Positions 15,228 through 24,331 of a stretch of DNA of 25,775 nucleotides are shown here, piece after piece. This DNA comes from a virus. Position 1 is the stretch's first letter; each line of letters begins with the position of its first letter. The stretch spans positions 1 to 25,775 of IMG/VR virus record IMGVR_UViG_3300042310_000502; one strand, 5' to 3'. A model generated the notes under the pieces. The model saw only the letters and a list, made by a program, of their open reading frames with translations. It did no database searches and had not been told where the DNA came from. The translations under genes were made by a program, and so were the position numbers.

Positions 15228-18200
15228 TCTTGATGAATTTTCGGACAGTTTTTTTAAACAAGAAGAGGCCGCTGCCGCGACTCTGAAACGGAACAGTGCA
15301 CAGGCTAATCTTGATGAATTTTCGGACAGTTTCTTTAAACAAGAAGAGGCTGCTGCCGCGACCCTAATACGGAACAGTGCGCAGTTGGCGCAGGGCACCA
15401 ACCCTGACCAAGAGGCGTCTTTCCAATCGCTCGCCAGCGCGACAGGCACCCCGCTTGAGACAGTCAAAGCTTTGCCGGATGTGGTTAAACAGAAGGCCAC
15501 CTCGATGGCCGTTCCTGCAGACGCTATCGCCAAGGGATACCCAAGTCTCTCTAAGTTTCTAGGCCAGCCCAACAACATGGCGATAGCGCATGATGATGTA
15601 GACAATTTGGCCGGCATTGAGAAACTGATAGGTAAGACTTCGGTCAGCGCGTACCGGCCTTCGTGGGGCGAGCGCGTGCATGATTGGATCGGTGAAGCGT
15701 TCGGTATGCCCGGCCGCGAGCAGGCGCGAGCCACAATGATTCTGACCGCGCGGGATATGGGTTTGACCCCCGCAGAGTTCAGAGCAAAGACTGGTGGGAT
15801 GTCTGAAATACCCGATCAGATCGGCAGTAAATTTATCAACAGTGTGAGTTTCGGGCTTATCCCTGACGTGGCGCTCGACCCGCTAACCACGAGCGGGGGC
15901 ATTGCGGCGGGTGTTGGGGGCTTAGCTGGGTTCCTTGGTGGTCCTGCTGTTGTTGCCTCAAAAGGGCTAACACGGGCGGGGGCGCTTGGCTTCACCAAAG
16001 TGGCGGCCACAGACAGTTTTGCGAAAGCTTTGGCGCGTGGCGTGTGGCGGGATGTCATGGTTATGGGCGCTGCCTTTGGGCTAGGGAACATAGGCGAGGC
16101 GATTGATTCCCCAGACATAGCAACCGCCGCCACGGAAACGGCGGCTGCGGTGGGGACTGGGATGCTTCTGGGCGTGGTTAACGCTGTTGGGGCGCGGGTG
16201 CTGCCCGACAACACTTTCGCGCAGTTTATCGCCCGTGCGGTTGGGGTCAACGCCGCAACCGATGAGATTCAAGGCACCAGTCTTACCGACGAACGCCCCA
16301 TCGCGCAGAAAGTTTTCGACTACGGGGTCAACACTTTCTTTTCCCTCAAGGGCGCAGGCCGCGTTCAGGGTGGTTGGTTCAAAGACGCGGCCAAAGCTGA
16401 CCTTGCGGTGCAAGACCACGCCACGATCAGCACCCTATCCGAATTAGCGGCAGCGTCCAAGCTTCGTGGCCGAGACCTAGAAAGTTTCAAAAACTTTGTC
16501 ACAGACGCAGCGGAGCAGGAAGGGTTGACTGATCTGTTTGTGAATCCTACTGATCTAGCGCAGGCGGGGGTTGACCCACTTCAGATCGCGGTGGCGGTGC
16601 CATCTCTGCGGGAACCGCTATTGGCCGCGCTGCAAACAGGTACGGACGTGAAAATCCCCGTGGCTGATTTCGTTTCTCACATTGCTGGCAATGAACTTGG
16701 GCAGGCAATGGTCGACCACATGAAAACTGACCCGAATGGCTTCTCCAAAGCCCAAGCGGATAAGTTCACGGCAGAAGAAGGAGAAAGCCTCCGCGCCGAT
16801 GTGGAGAAACTGCTTACTGAAAAACAAGGTGACGAAGCGTTCAAAGCCTCTCGCCAAGTGGTGTATGACGGGGTGCTTAAACAATTGCAGGAAGCTGGGC
16901 GGTTCACCAAGGACGTTAACGAGCCGTACGCAACGCTTCTCTCAAATTTTTATTCGGTGCAGGCTTCAAAACTTGGCGTGACCCCAGAAGAAATGTTCGC
17001 TAGGTATCCTGTGTCGGTGAGTTCGGGAAGCGCGTTCGGCAAGGCCAATACCTTAGAAGAGGGAGCGAAGCCAGAAGACCTCAACCAATTGCAGTCTTCT
17101 CTAAGCTCTGCGGTATCCACGTTAAAACAAGAGAAGGGCACAGGCCAGCAACTGCTAGGCATCTTGAAAAATACCCCAGGTGTTAAGGCTGAAGAGCTTG
17201 CGTGGACGGGGCTTGACACTTTTCTAGCGGGCAAGAAGTCTGTCACCAAGGCAGAGATTGAGAAACACCTAGAAGACAACCAGGTGCAGGTGGAGGAGAT
17301 CACCCACCGTAGCGGCGACCCTAGCCAAGACTACACACAATTCTCAAAATACACCCTCCCTGGCGGTGAGAATTACCGCGAAGTCTTGATGACCCTACCC
17401 CCAAAAGACGGGGAACAGGGCTACAAAAGCTCTCACTTCAAAGAGGCTAATGTTATCGCTCACCTGCGGCTTAATGACCGCGTGGATGCGGATGGCAAGC
17501 GGGTTTTGTTCGTTGAGGAATTGCAATCGGACTGGCACCAAGAGGGCCGCAAGAAGGGGTACGGTGCGGGGGAAGCAAGCGTTCCTGACGCCCCATTCAA
17601 AAAGAATTGGCACGAGATGGCTTTCCGCCGCGCGGTGCAATTGGCAGTGGAAGAGGGTTACGATAAAGTCGCTTGGACGACAGGGGAGCAACAAGCAGAT
17701 CGTTATGACCTAAGCAAACAGGTCGAATCCATCACGGTCCCAATGGTGAACGAGGGCAGCCGCTCCGTGCGCATCAAGAGCAAAGAGGGGGATACCACCT
17801 TCAACTTGATGGTGGACAACAACGGAGTGGTAGACAGCTCGTACACCGGTGCGCAATTCCGTGGCAAGACCTTAGACGAAGTGGTCGGTAAGGACATGGC
17901 CGAAAAGATCATGAAGGCGACCGAACCCACAGAGTTTTCAGGCGAGGGTTTGAAGGTTGGTGGCGCGGGGATGAAAGGGTTCTATGACCAAATTTTACGC
18001 AAGTACGCGGACACTTTCGGCAAAAAGTTTGGGGCTAAGGTTGGGGAAACAGAGATACCCACAGAGGAAACAGGCACCAAAGTTCATTCCTTAGAGATCA
18101 CCCCTGCCATGCGCGATAGCGCGGACAATTTCTCTTTGTTCCAAAAGGTCATCAAGAGACGTGGTTCTTTCAATGTTGAGACCAGCACGATCAATCTTTT

Positions 18201-21200
18201 CAAGAGCGCTGACCTTTCAACCTTCCTGCATGAGAGCGGTCACTTTTTCTTGGAGACAATGAACAAGATCGCGTTGCTTGAAGACGCGCCTCTTGAAATC
18301 AAAGCGGACATGGACACCACGTTGAAGTGGCTTGGGGTTGACAGCTTGGAAGCTTGGAACGCCAAGTCGCTTGAGCAGCAACGCAACGCGCATGAGCAGT
18401 TTGCTAGAGGTTTTGAAGCTTTCTTGTTCGAAGGCAAATCCCCAAGCAAAGAGATGGCGGGCGTATTCGCGCGGTTTAGGGATTGGTTGTTGAGTGTCTA
18501 CAAGAGCGTGAGCGCGTTGCGCGTTGAGTTGAGTGACGACATGAGAGCGGTGTTCGACCGTATGTTGGCCACTGAAAACGAGATCAAAGACATGGAGGCC
18601 GAACGCGCTTACGCCCCGTTCTTCAAAAGCGCCGAAGAGGCGGGGATGACGGCGGATGAGTTCAAGGCGTACCACGATTTAGGCCTTGAAGCCACGCAGG
18701 AAGCGCAGCACCAGCTCGAAGCCCGTAGTCTGCGGGATATGAAGTTCGCGTCCAATGCTAAGAGCAAGGTGCTCAAGACTCTGCAACGGGAAGTAGCGGC
18801 TAAACGCGCGGCGGTAAGACGGGAAGTCACTAAGGAAGTGATGGACGAACCGGTCAACCAGGTACAAACCTTCTTGAAATTTGGTGTTGATCCTGAAACA
18901 GGAACACCGGTTGAGGGGGCGCACAAGCTGTCGATCCCTGAACTTGAAGCGTTGTACGGTGACACACCAGCGTACAAGGCCATCACCGACAAGTTGGGTT
19001 ATGGGAAGTACGGCATGTTGGGGGTTGAGAAGGGTGTGCACCCTGACCAAGTGGCCGAAATGTTTGGCTTCTCTTCCGGCGACCACATGATCCGCACCAT
19101 ACTCGCGGCCGAAGATTCGAAAGTTAAAATCCAAGCTCTGACCGATCAGCGGATGCTGGAGCGGTATGGCGACATCACTTCGCCCGAAGCTCTTTCAAGG
19201 GCGGCGGACGAAGCGATACACAATGAGGTACGGATCAAGTTTGTGGCCACGGAGCTGAACGCCCTGCAAAAAGCTATTGGTGGCCGCAAGATACTTGCGG
19301 AAGCCGCGCAGAGATACGCCAAAGAGATGATCTCACGCACCCAAGTTCGTGACCTTAGGCCTAGCACCTACACGGCGGCGGAAGCCCGCGCGGCGCGTAA
19401 CGCTGAAACTCTCCGCGCTAAAGGGGATTTGCAAGGCGCCGCGATTGAAAAGCGCAACCAACTGGTCAACATGTACGCAGCCAAAGCCACCAGAGAGGCG
19501 CAGGACTACGTTGAGAAAAGCGTGAAATATCTTAGGAAGTTTGACAAAGACAGCGTTCGCAAGTCGGTCAACCATGAGTATGTTGACCTTATCAACACCA
19601 CGTTAGAACGTTTTTCCCTTAAGACCCAAACGCTCAAAGCCCTCAACAGACAAGCTTCCTTGGTTAAATGGATGGCCGGCCAGAAAGAGCTAGGGCTGGT
19701 GCCTGATATTGCGCCCGATCTGCTCAACGAGGCCTACCGCAAGAACTACAAGGATATGTCGGTGGAGGAGCTGCGGGGGCTTGTGGATTCTGTGAAGCAG
19801 ATAGAGCACATGGGAAGGCTTAAGAACAAACTGCTGACCGCCAAAGACAATAGAGACTTTGCGACCACAGTGAACGGCATCGTCTCGTCTATCCAAGAGA
19901 ACGCGGGTGGCAGGATCGCAGACAACACCACAAGGGCGGGGACGGGCGCGGCGGCAGAGCGGCTGTTCAACGGGTACCTAGCCTCTCACCGTAAAGTGGC
20001 GAGCTTGGCGCGTGAACTTGATGGGTTCAAAGACGGTGGTCCTGTTTGGGAGACATGGGTTCGCGCCATGAACGAAGCGGGAACAAGCGAAGCTTCGCGG
20101 CGCTCTACCGCTACCAAGAATGTTGGGGAAATTCTCAATCCGATCATGCATCAAGGTCGAATGGGCGGCAAAGGCTTGTACTTTGAAAGTGTTGGCCGTT
20201 CGTTCAACAGAGAAGAGCGCATTGGCCTGGCGCTGAACACAGGGAACGCGAGCAACATGCAACGCCTGCTTGGCGGGGAGCGGTGGAAAAGAGAGCAGAT
20301 TCAACCAATCCTAGATAGCCTCACTGCAGAGGACGCAAAGTATATTCAGAGCGTTTGGGACCTCTTTGAGAGTTTCCGCCCTGAAATCGCGGCCAAAGAA
20401 CTTCGTGTTTACGGCAAAGAGCCTGAATGGATCGAGCCCACCCCCATCACTATCGCGGGGGTAGAGCTTAAAGGCGGGTACTACCCAGTTAAGTTCGACC
20501 GCCGCCGCTCTATCAGGGCGGAGCAAGACGCGGAGGCGGAAGACGCCAAACAGCAAATGCGGGGGGCGTACACTTCTTCCACCACTCGCCGTAGCTACAC
20601 CAAAGCCCGTGTGGACGAAGTTTATGATAGGCCGCTGCTCTACACAATGGACGGCCTCTTTTCAGGGCTTAACGAAGTCATTCACGACCTCTCGTGGCAT
20701 GAATGGTTGATTGATGCCAACCGTTTGCTCCGTAGTGAGAAGTTCGATGGGGCGGTTCGCAACCAATACGGCGCGGACGTTATCAACCAATTCAAAACTT
20801 CAGTGGAAAACATAGCTGCAGGGGAGTTGCCTTCATCAAGTGCATGGGAGAAAACCCTCGCGCATGTGCGTTCAGGCGCGGTTGTCGCGGGTTTGGGCTT
20901 CAACTTAATGAACGGCGTCATCAACACCACAGGTATCGCGCCAGCTATGGTGCGGGTAGGACCGCGTTGGGTGGCTCAAGGCATTGGGGAACTCGCCCGT
21001 AACCCCCGCGCGCTGGTTGAGAACATCCACGGGAAGTCGGACTTCATGCGGTTACGCGCCCAGACCCAACAACGGGAGTTGAACGAAATCCGCAACCGTG
21101 TGAACGGACGAAGCCAACTGCGCATGGGCATCGACCGCGCCATGTTCCTACCTATGGAAGTAACGCAGTTGGTGGTAGACGCGCCGACTTGGTGGGGCGC

Positions 21201-21888
21201 TTACCAGAAAGCGCTTGCCGGTGGTGAAGTAGAGAATCGCGCGGTAGCCTTAGCCGACCAAGCGGTGCTTGATTCCCAAGGCGGGGGGCAGATAAAAGAC
21301 CTTGCAGCTATTCAACAAGGCGGCCCTTTCCAAAAACTGCTGACCACGTTTTATGGGTACTTCAATGCTGTCTACAATCTAGGGGTGGAGCGCACCAAAG
21401 CGACCAATTTCAAAGACCCCAAGCAGGTTATCTCTTTGGCCAACGATTACCTCCTGCTCTTCATTGGCCCCGCGCTGCTGGGCACTGTGCTCAGGAGCGT
21501 ACTCACCAATGGACTGGATGAGTTTGAAGACCTCCCGAAACTGGCGACCAAAGCGGCCAACGATCAAATCTCATATCTCATGGGCACCTTGGTTGGGGTT
21601 CGGGAACTCACTGGTGCCGCGCAAACTATGGCGGGGGTGAACACCTATAGCTCCGGCTACAGTGGTCCTGCAGGGCTTCGCTTCTTCAACGAAGCTTACA
21701 GGTTCGCGCAACAAGCCGAGCAAGGGGAAGCAGACGCTGCGTTCCGCCGTGCTGCGGTGAATGTTGTCGGCCTTGGCCTTCACCTTCCGTCCACTCAAGT
21801 CAACAGAACGCTAGACGGTTTGACCGCGATGATGGATGGGAAAACCAGCAATCCTGTGGCTTTGGCGACAGGTGGTCCTAGACAATAG
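15220..21888 (+). CDS. Giant polyvalent internal virion (ejection) protein, 2222 aa
   Basis: This is probably the largest ejected core protein, the counterpart of T7 gp16 but far longer. Residues 2-55 are a tandem duplication of 27 residues. About 225-327 are hydrophobic and Gly/Ala-rich. A domain at about 690-975 carries VEELQSDWHQEGRKKGYG (W772) and GMKGFYD (917-923), a pattern of large polyvalent phage proteins. Around 1000 lies FLHESGHFF (HESGH 1004-1008) followed by HEQFARGFEAFLFEG (from 1058), a possible zinc metallopeptidase. About 1100-1700 are mostly charged helices. The C-terminal third has hydrophobic stretches near 1884-1920 and 2076-2095. The ATG at 15220 is favoured over GTG 15217; both overlap the transglycosylase gene. 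No frameshift is seen. Confidence 0.9.
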   Translation: MANLDEFSDSFFKQEEAAAATLKRNSAQANLDEFSDSFFKQEEAAAATLIRNSAQLAQGTNPDQEASFQSLASATGTPLETVKALPDVVKQKATSMAVPADAIAKGYPSLSKFLGQPNNMAIAHDDVDNLAGIEKLIGKTSVSAYRPSWGERVHDWIGEAFGMPGREQARATMILTARDMGLTPAEFRAKTGGMSEIPDQIGSKFINSVSFGLIPDVALDPLTTSGGIAAGVGGLAGFLGGPAVVASKGLTRAGALGFTKVAATDSFAKALARGVWRDVMVMGAAFGLGNIGEAIDSPDIATAATETAAAVGTGMLLGVVNAVGARVLPDNTFAQFIARAVGVNAATDEIQGTSLTDERPIAQKVFDYGVNTFFSLKGAGRVQGGWFKDAAKADLAVQDHATISTLSELAAASKLRGRDLESFKNFVTDAAEQEGLTDLFVNPTDLAQAGVDPLQIAVAVPSLREPLLAALQTGTDVKIPVADFVSHIAGNELGQAMVDHMKTDPNGFSKAQADKFTAEEGESLRADVEKLLTEKQGDEAFKASRQVVYDGVLKQLQEAGRFTKDVNEPYATLLSNFYSVQASKLGVTPEEMFARYPVSVSSGSAFGKANTLEEGAKPEDLNQLQSSLSSAVSTLKQEKGTGQQLLGILKNTPGVKAEELAWTGLDTFLAGKKSVTKAEIEKHLEDNQVQVEEITHRSGDPSQDYTQFSKYTLPGGENYREVLMTLPPKDGEQGYKSSHFKEANVIAHLRLNDRVDADGKRVLFVEELQSDWHQEGRKKGYGAGEASVPDAPFKKNWHEMAFRRAVQLAVEEGYDKVAWTTGEQQADRYDLSKQVESITVPMVNEGSRSVRIKSKEGDTTFNLMVDNNGVVDSSYTGAQFRGKTLDEVVGKDMAEKIMKATEPTEFSGEGLKVGGAGMKGFYDQILRKYADTFGKKFGAKVGETEIPTEETGTKVHSLEITPAMRDSADNFSLFQKVIKRRGSFNVETSTINLFKSADLSTFLHESGHFFLETMNKIALLEDAPLEIKADMDTTLKWLGVDSLEAWNAKSLEQQRNAHEQFARGFEAFLFEGKSPSKEMAGVFARFRDWLLSVYKSVSALRVELSDDMRAVFDRMLATENEIKDMEAERAYAPFFKSAEEAGMTADEFKAYHDLGLEATQEAQHQLEARSLRDMKFASNAKSKVLKTLQREVAAKRAAVRREVTKEVMDEPVNQVQTFLKFGVDPETGTPVEGAHKLSIPELEALYGDTPAYKAITDKLGYGKYGMLGVEKGVHPDQVAEMFGFSSGDHMIRTILAAEDSKVKIQALTDQRMLERYGDITSPEALSRAADEAIHNEVRIKFVATELNALQKAIGGRKILAEAAQRYAKEMISRTQVRDLRPSTYTAAEARAARNAETLRAKGDLQGAAIEKRNQLVNMYAAKATREAQDYVEKSVKYLRKFDKDSVRKSVNHEYVDLINTTLERFSLKTQTLKALNRQASLVKWMAGQKELGLVPDIAPDLLNEAYRKNYKDMSVEELRGLVDSVKQIEHMGRLKNKLLTAKDNRDFATTVNGIVSSIQENAGGRIADNTTRAGTGAAAERLFNGYLASHRKVASLARELDGFKDGGPVWETWVRAMNEAGTSEASRRSTATKNVGEILNPIMHQGRMGGKGLYFESVGRSFNREERIGLALNTGNASNMQRLLGGERWKREQIQPILDSLTAEDAKYIQSVWDLFESFRPEIAAKELRVYGKEPEWIEPTPITIAGVELKGGYYPVKFDRRRSIRAEQDAEAEDAKQQMRGAYTSSTTRRSYTKARVDEVYDRPLLYTMDGLFSGLNEVIHDLSWHEWLIDANRLLRSEKFDGAVRNQYGADVINQFKTSVENIAAGELPSSSAWEKTLAHVRSGAVVAGLGFNLMNGVINTTGIAPAMVRVGPRWVAQGIGELARNPRALVENIHGKSDFMRLRAQTQQRELNEIRNRVNGRSQLRMGIDRAMFLPMEVTQLVVDAPTWWGAYQKALAGGEVENRAVALADQAVLDSQGGGQIKDLAAIQQGGPFQKLLTTFYGYFNAVYNLGVERTKATNFKDPKQVISLANDYLLLFIGPALLGTVLRSVLTNGLDEFEDLPKLATKAANDQISYLMGTLVGVRELTGAAQTMAGVNTYSSGYSGPAGLRFFNEAYRFAQQAEQGEADAAFRRAAVNVVGLGLHLPSTQVNRTLDGLTAMMDGKTSNPVALATGGPRQ
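15223..15384 (+). repeat. Tandem 81-bp duplication in the megaprotein N-terminus
   Basis: Two adjacent 81-bp units (15223-15303 and 15304-15384) encode the same 27-residue segment, containing DEFSDSFFKQEEAAAATL, with one amino-acid difference (Lys in unit 1, Ile in unit 2). The units differ at six bases; five of the differences are synonymous third-position changes. The reading frame is preserved because the unit is 27 codons. Confidence 0.97.
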
Positions 21889-21951
21889 GGGTGGGCATTG
21901 AAACGGATAAAATAGGTAACATCCCCCAAGCGATGAGAGGACGTGGTTGAG

Positions 21952-23589
21952 ATGACGGTTAACAGTGAAGTTCGGGTAGCGGGGCCGTTTGTGGCCACTG
22001 GGGTGTCGCAGGTGATACCCTTCACCGTGCGGATTTTCAACGCCAACGACATCGTGGTCTATGTCACAGACTTAGCGGGCGCCAACACCCGCCTAACCAA
22101 CCAAACAGGATTCACTGTTTCCAAAAACGTAGACCAAGACGCTTCCCCTGGGGGTACGGTCACGATCACCGCGACCTTGAATTACACAATAACTTTGACC
22201 ACTGAATTGGCTAACACCCAAGGGGTCACGTTGTCAAACTTAGGGGGGTTCTACCCAACGGTCATCACGGATGCTTTAGACCGGTTAACGATCTTGATTC
22301 AACAAGCTGCGGTGAACACCTCCCGTTCATTGAAATTCCCTGTCTCTGATAGCACAAGCCTAACAACAGAATTGCCTTCCGCTTTAGTGCGCGCGAACAA
22401 AACTTTAGGGTTCGATGCTTCAGGCAACGTGGTTGCTGGTTCTGTCTCTACCACCGTGGTGAGCGCGGCTATGATCCCTGTAGTTCAAGCCGCGACTATC
22501 AACGCTGCGTACAATCTATTGGTGCTGGCGTCTTCTATAACGACCGCCAAAATCGCTGACGCCAACGTCACCACGGCTAAGATTGCGGATGCCAATGTCA
22601 CCACCGCCAAAATTGCCGACAATAACGTCACCCCCGCGAAACTGGCAAATTCGGGCTTAGAGTTGGGGGCGTTCCGTAATAAAATCATCAACGGCGCATT
22701 TGATATTTGGCAAAGCGGCACGTCTATCAGTTCTGGGGTATCGGCCAACACCTACACTGCTGACCAATGGATCGCCTTTGCTGTTGGCGCGGCTGTCACG
22801 GTAAGCCAGAGTTCTGGAGGGGGCTTTACAGCTGGAACCAACTGCTTGCTGTTTACTGGGGCGGCCAGCAACACTTATGTTGACTTAATCCAAAGATTTG
22901 AAGCGGCTGAAGTTCAAAAGTTTAAAAACGGAAACATCACTGTTTCTGCGCGAATTTTCAACGGAACAGGATCAACCATTGCGGCCAATAGCTTAACCTT
23001 CACCGTCTCTTGCCCCACAGCAACAGATAACTGGGCTGGAGCCAACCAAAGGTTGGGGACAACCTTGACTCATGCCGCTATCTCAAACGCTACATGGGGG
23101 CAGGTATCGATCACCTTTAACCCTAGCGGTTACACCGATATCGATAAAGGGATGTCGGTAGCTTTTAGATTCAACGCTCTACTCGCTGGCCAAACAATTA
23201 GAGTATCGGAAGTTCAGCTTGAGGCTGGGGCTACCATCACGCCATACGAACAACGCTCTGTAGCTGCTGAAAGGTTTCTTTGTATGAAGTTTTACCAAAC
23301 CATCGGCCGTGGCATCTGGGGCTGGCTAAACGCCGCGTCATCTGCCAGCTTTAATGTTGTTTTTGCGGTGCCAATGCGTACTTCCCCAACCGTTAGTTTC
23401 CTTGTGCCGGCATGGTTGATTTACCGCAACATTGGGAACAGTAACTTCCCTGCCCCTTTAACGATTGTTGACGCGGCCAACGATACGACAGGCATGCGGA
23501 TGACTTTTTCGCATGGGGGCTCCGGCGGCGTTAATGAACTATGGGGATCAATCCAGTCCGATGTGATCGCCTTGAACGCGAGGTTGTGA
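21952..23589 (+). CDS. Tail fibre or receptor-binding protein
   Basis: This protein probably attaches by its N-terminus to the tail and binds the host with its C-terminus. Residues 1-130 resemble the virion-binding domain of T7-like fibres (MTVNSEVRVAGPF, FTVRIFNANDIVVYVTD, LDRLTILIQQAAVNTSRSLK), followed by FPVSDSTSLTTELPSALVRA. A linker of four 10-residue repeats (TTAKIADANV type, 22540-22659) leads into GAFRNKIINGAFDIWQSGTS and YTADQWIAF, the start of a galactose-binding-like beta domain seen in many receptor-binding proteins; VQLEAGATITPYEQRS closes that domain. The last 100 residues are variable. The ATG at 21952 fits the family start better than the GTG at 21943; a GAGAGG site lies 11 bases upstream. 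From ATG the protein is 545 aa. Confidence 0.88.
   Translation: MTVNSEVRVAGPFVATGVSQVIPFTVRIFNANDIVVYVTDLAGANTRLTNQTGFTVSKNVDQDASPGGTVTITATLNYTITLTTELANTQGVTLSNLGGFYPTVITDALDRLTILIQQAAVNTSRSLKFPVSDSTSLTTELPSALVRANKTLGFDASGNVVAGSVSTTVVSAAMIPVVQAATINAAYNLLVLASSITTAKIADANVTTAKIADANVTTAKIADNNVTPAKLANSGLELGAFRNKIINGAFDIWQSGTSISSGVSANTYTADQWIAFAVGAAVTVSQSSGGGFTAGTNCLLFTGAASNTYVDLIQRFEAAEVQKFKNGNITVSARIFNGTGSTIAANSLTFTVSCPTATDNWAGANQRLGTTLTHAAISNATWGQVSITFNPSGYTDIDKGMSVAFRFNALLAGQTIRVSEVQLEAGATITPYEQRSVAAERFLCMKFYQTIGRGIWGWLNAASSASFNVVFAVPMRTSPTVSFLVPAWLIYRNIGNSNFPAPLTIVDAANDTTGMRMTFSHGGSGGVNELWGSIQSDVIALNARL
22540..22659 (+). repeat. Four 30-bp repeats encoding a fibre linker
   Basis: Units at 22540-22569, 22570-22599, 22600-22629 and 22630-22659 encode TTAKIADANV, TTAKIADANV, TTAKIADNNV and TPAKLANSGL. 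They sit between the virion-binding and receptor-binding parts of the fibre. Repeats of this kind are common in fibres and can change in number by recombination, altering linker length. Confidence 0.9.
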
Positions 23590-23590
23590 C

Positions 23591-23749
23591 GTGTATAAAC
23601 TTTTAAAAAACCTTGATGGCACACCTTCAACAACAGGGGTTCTACGAATTTCCGACGGAGCGTTTATCCCAGTGCACACCGGCAACGCCGACTACCAGAA
23701 ATACCAACTTTGGTTGCAAGCCGGCAATACACCCCAACCAGCGAGTTAA
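23591..23749 (+). CDS. Small fibre-associated protein (52 aa)
   Basis: A short gene lies between the fibre and lysis genes. It starts with GTG at 23591, one base after the fibre stop, with GCGAGG about seven bases upstream, and ends at TAA 23747-23749. The product begins VYKLLKNLDGTPSTTGVLR (initiator read as Met), continues with ISDGAFIPVHTGNADYQKY and ends QLWLQAGNTPQPAS. The pattern 'GAFIP....N.DYQ.Y..WL..GNTP.PA' is very common at the C-termini of phage tail-fibre-associated and assembly-type proteins, which supports a real gene. Its role may be in fibre assembly or as a small tail component; this is inference from the motif and position. Confidence 0.8.
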   Translation: MYKLLKNLDGTPSTTGVLRISDGAFIPVHTGNADYQKYQLWLQAGNTPQPAS

Positions 23750-23754
23750 AAATA

Positions 23755-24099
23755 ATGACACCAGAGCATATGGTAGACACTTTAGCTGCGTTGGTCATCG
23801 CCCTATTAGCGTGGTTGGGTAAGTGGTTGCATGGTCGCCAAGGGGCGTTAGAGGAGCACAATTCAGTTATCGCCAGCCGACTGGACTTACTTGCTGAAAA
23901 CCAAAAGAACTCTAAGGAGTGGAGCGCTTTGATCCATTCAGAGACTGCGGCGTTGAAGGATGTGGTCAACAGCATCCCCGTGCATTACGTGGATAAGAAC
24001 CTTTTCTACAAGGCTATTGAAACGGTGAACTCCAGCCTTTCGCGCATAGATTCAAAGCTCGACACACTAATCCAAACCCGTATCCCTAGAGATGGCTAA
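23755..24099 (+). CDS. Single-TM coiled-coil protein of the lysis region
   Basis: The 114-aa protein from the ATG at 23755 has one membrane segment (about residues 9-26, TLAALVIALLAWLGKWL) followed by a soluble, largely helical part ending VDKNLFYKAIETVNSSL then SRIDSKLDTLIQTR, a coiled-coil-like tail. The N-terminal residues MTPEHMVD are acidic. It precedes the holin and spanin candidates and overlaps the holin candidate by eight bases, so a lysis-module role (holin partner, antiholin) is likely but not proven. The frame is open from 23710, but there it overlaps the small fibre-associated gene, and no good ribosome site supports an earlier start. The ribosome site at 23755 is itself weak. 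Confidence 0.72.
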   Translation: MTPEHMVDTLAALVIALLAWLGKWLHGRQGALEEHNSVIASRLDLLAENQKNSKEWSALIHSETAALKDVVNSIPVHYVDKNLFYKAIETVNSSLSRIDSKLDTLIQTRIPRDG

Positions 24100-24331
24100 G
24101 GTTTGGAAACAGATCATTTCTGACGACCAGGGCAGAGCGTCTGTTTCTAGGGTTCTTTGGATCGCATCATTTCCTTTCTCGACAATCGCCCTTTTTTATG
24201 TAACATGGGTTACACGAACCGCTGAAGCCTTGCAGTGGTATATTTCTGCTTATGCTGGCAGCTATATTTTTGGCAAGGCTATAGGGAATTTGTGGAAGGT
24301 CGACAATGCCGATTCTAACGATCCTAAGTAA
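24092..24331 (+). CDS. Putative holin, two membrane segments
   Basis: A holin forms the timed lesion in the inner membrane at lysis. This 79-aa protein has two hydrophobic segments: VLWIASFPFSTIALFYVTWV (about 21-40) and LQWYISAYAGSYIFGKAIG (about 47-65), separated by a short polar loop, with a charged N-terminus (ISDDQGRASVSR) and a polar C-terminal tail (VDNADSNDPK). The 'D.QGR.S..R...' N-terminus and glycine-containing second segment are typical of small phage holin-like proteins. It overlaps the preceding gene by eight bases and the i-spanin gene by 26. Length, topology and position next to spanins support the call; no sequence family is assigned with certainty. Confidence 0.75.
   Translation: MAKVWKQIISDDQGRASVSRVLWIASFPFSTIALFYVTWVTRTAEALQWYISAYAGSYIFGKAIGNLWKVDNADSNDPK

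Noticed and set aside
15247-15258. Run of seven T followed by AAA in the first 81-bp unit, a possible frameshift site
   Set aside because: A -1 shift here meets TAA at once and the 0 frame runs on for over 2200 codons; the second unit has the run broken by a C, so there is no sign of programmed shifting.
21889-21951. TAAAAT hexamer at 21908-21913 as a fibre promoter
   Set aside because: No -35 element lies at a suitable distance, and the gap holds no terminator before it; support is too weak for a feature.
22540-22659. Regular 30-bp repeats as a CRISPR-like array
   Set aside because: The repeats are contiguous, without spacers, in frame within the fibre gene, and vary at third positions as coding repeats do.
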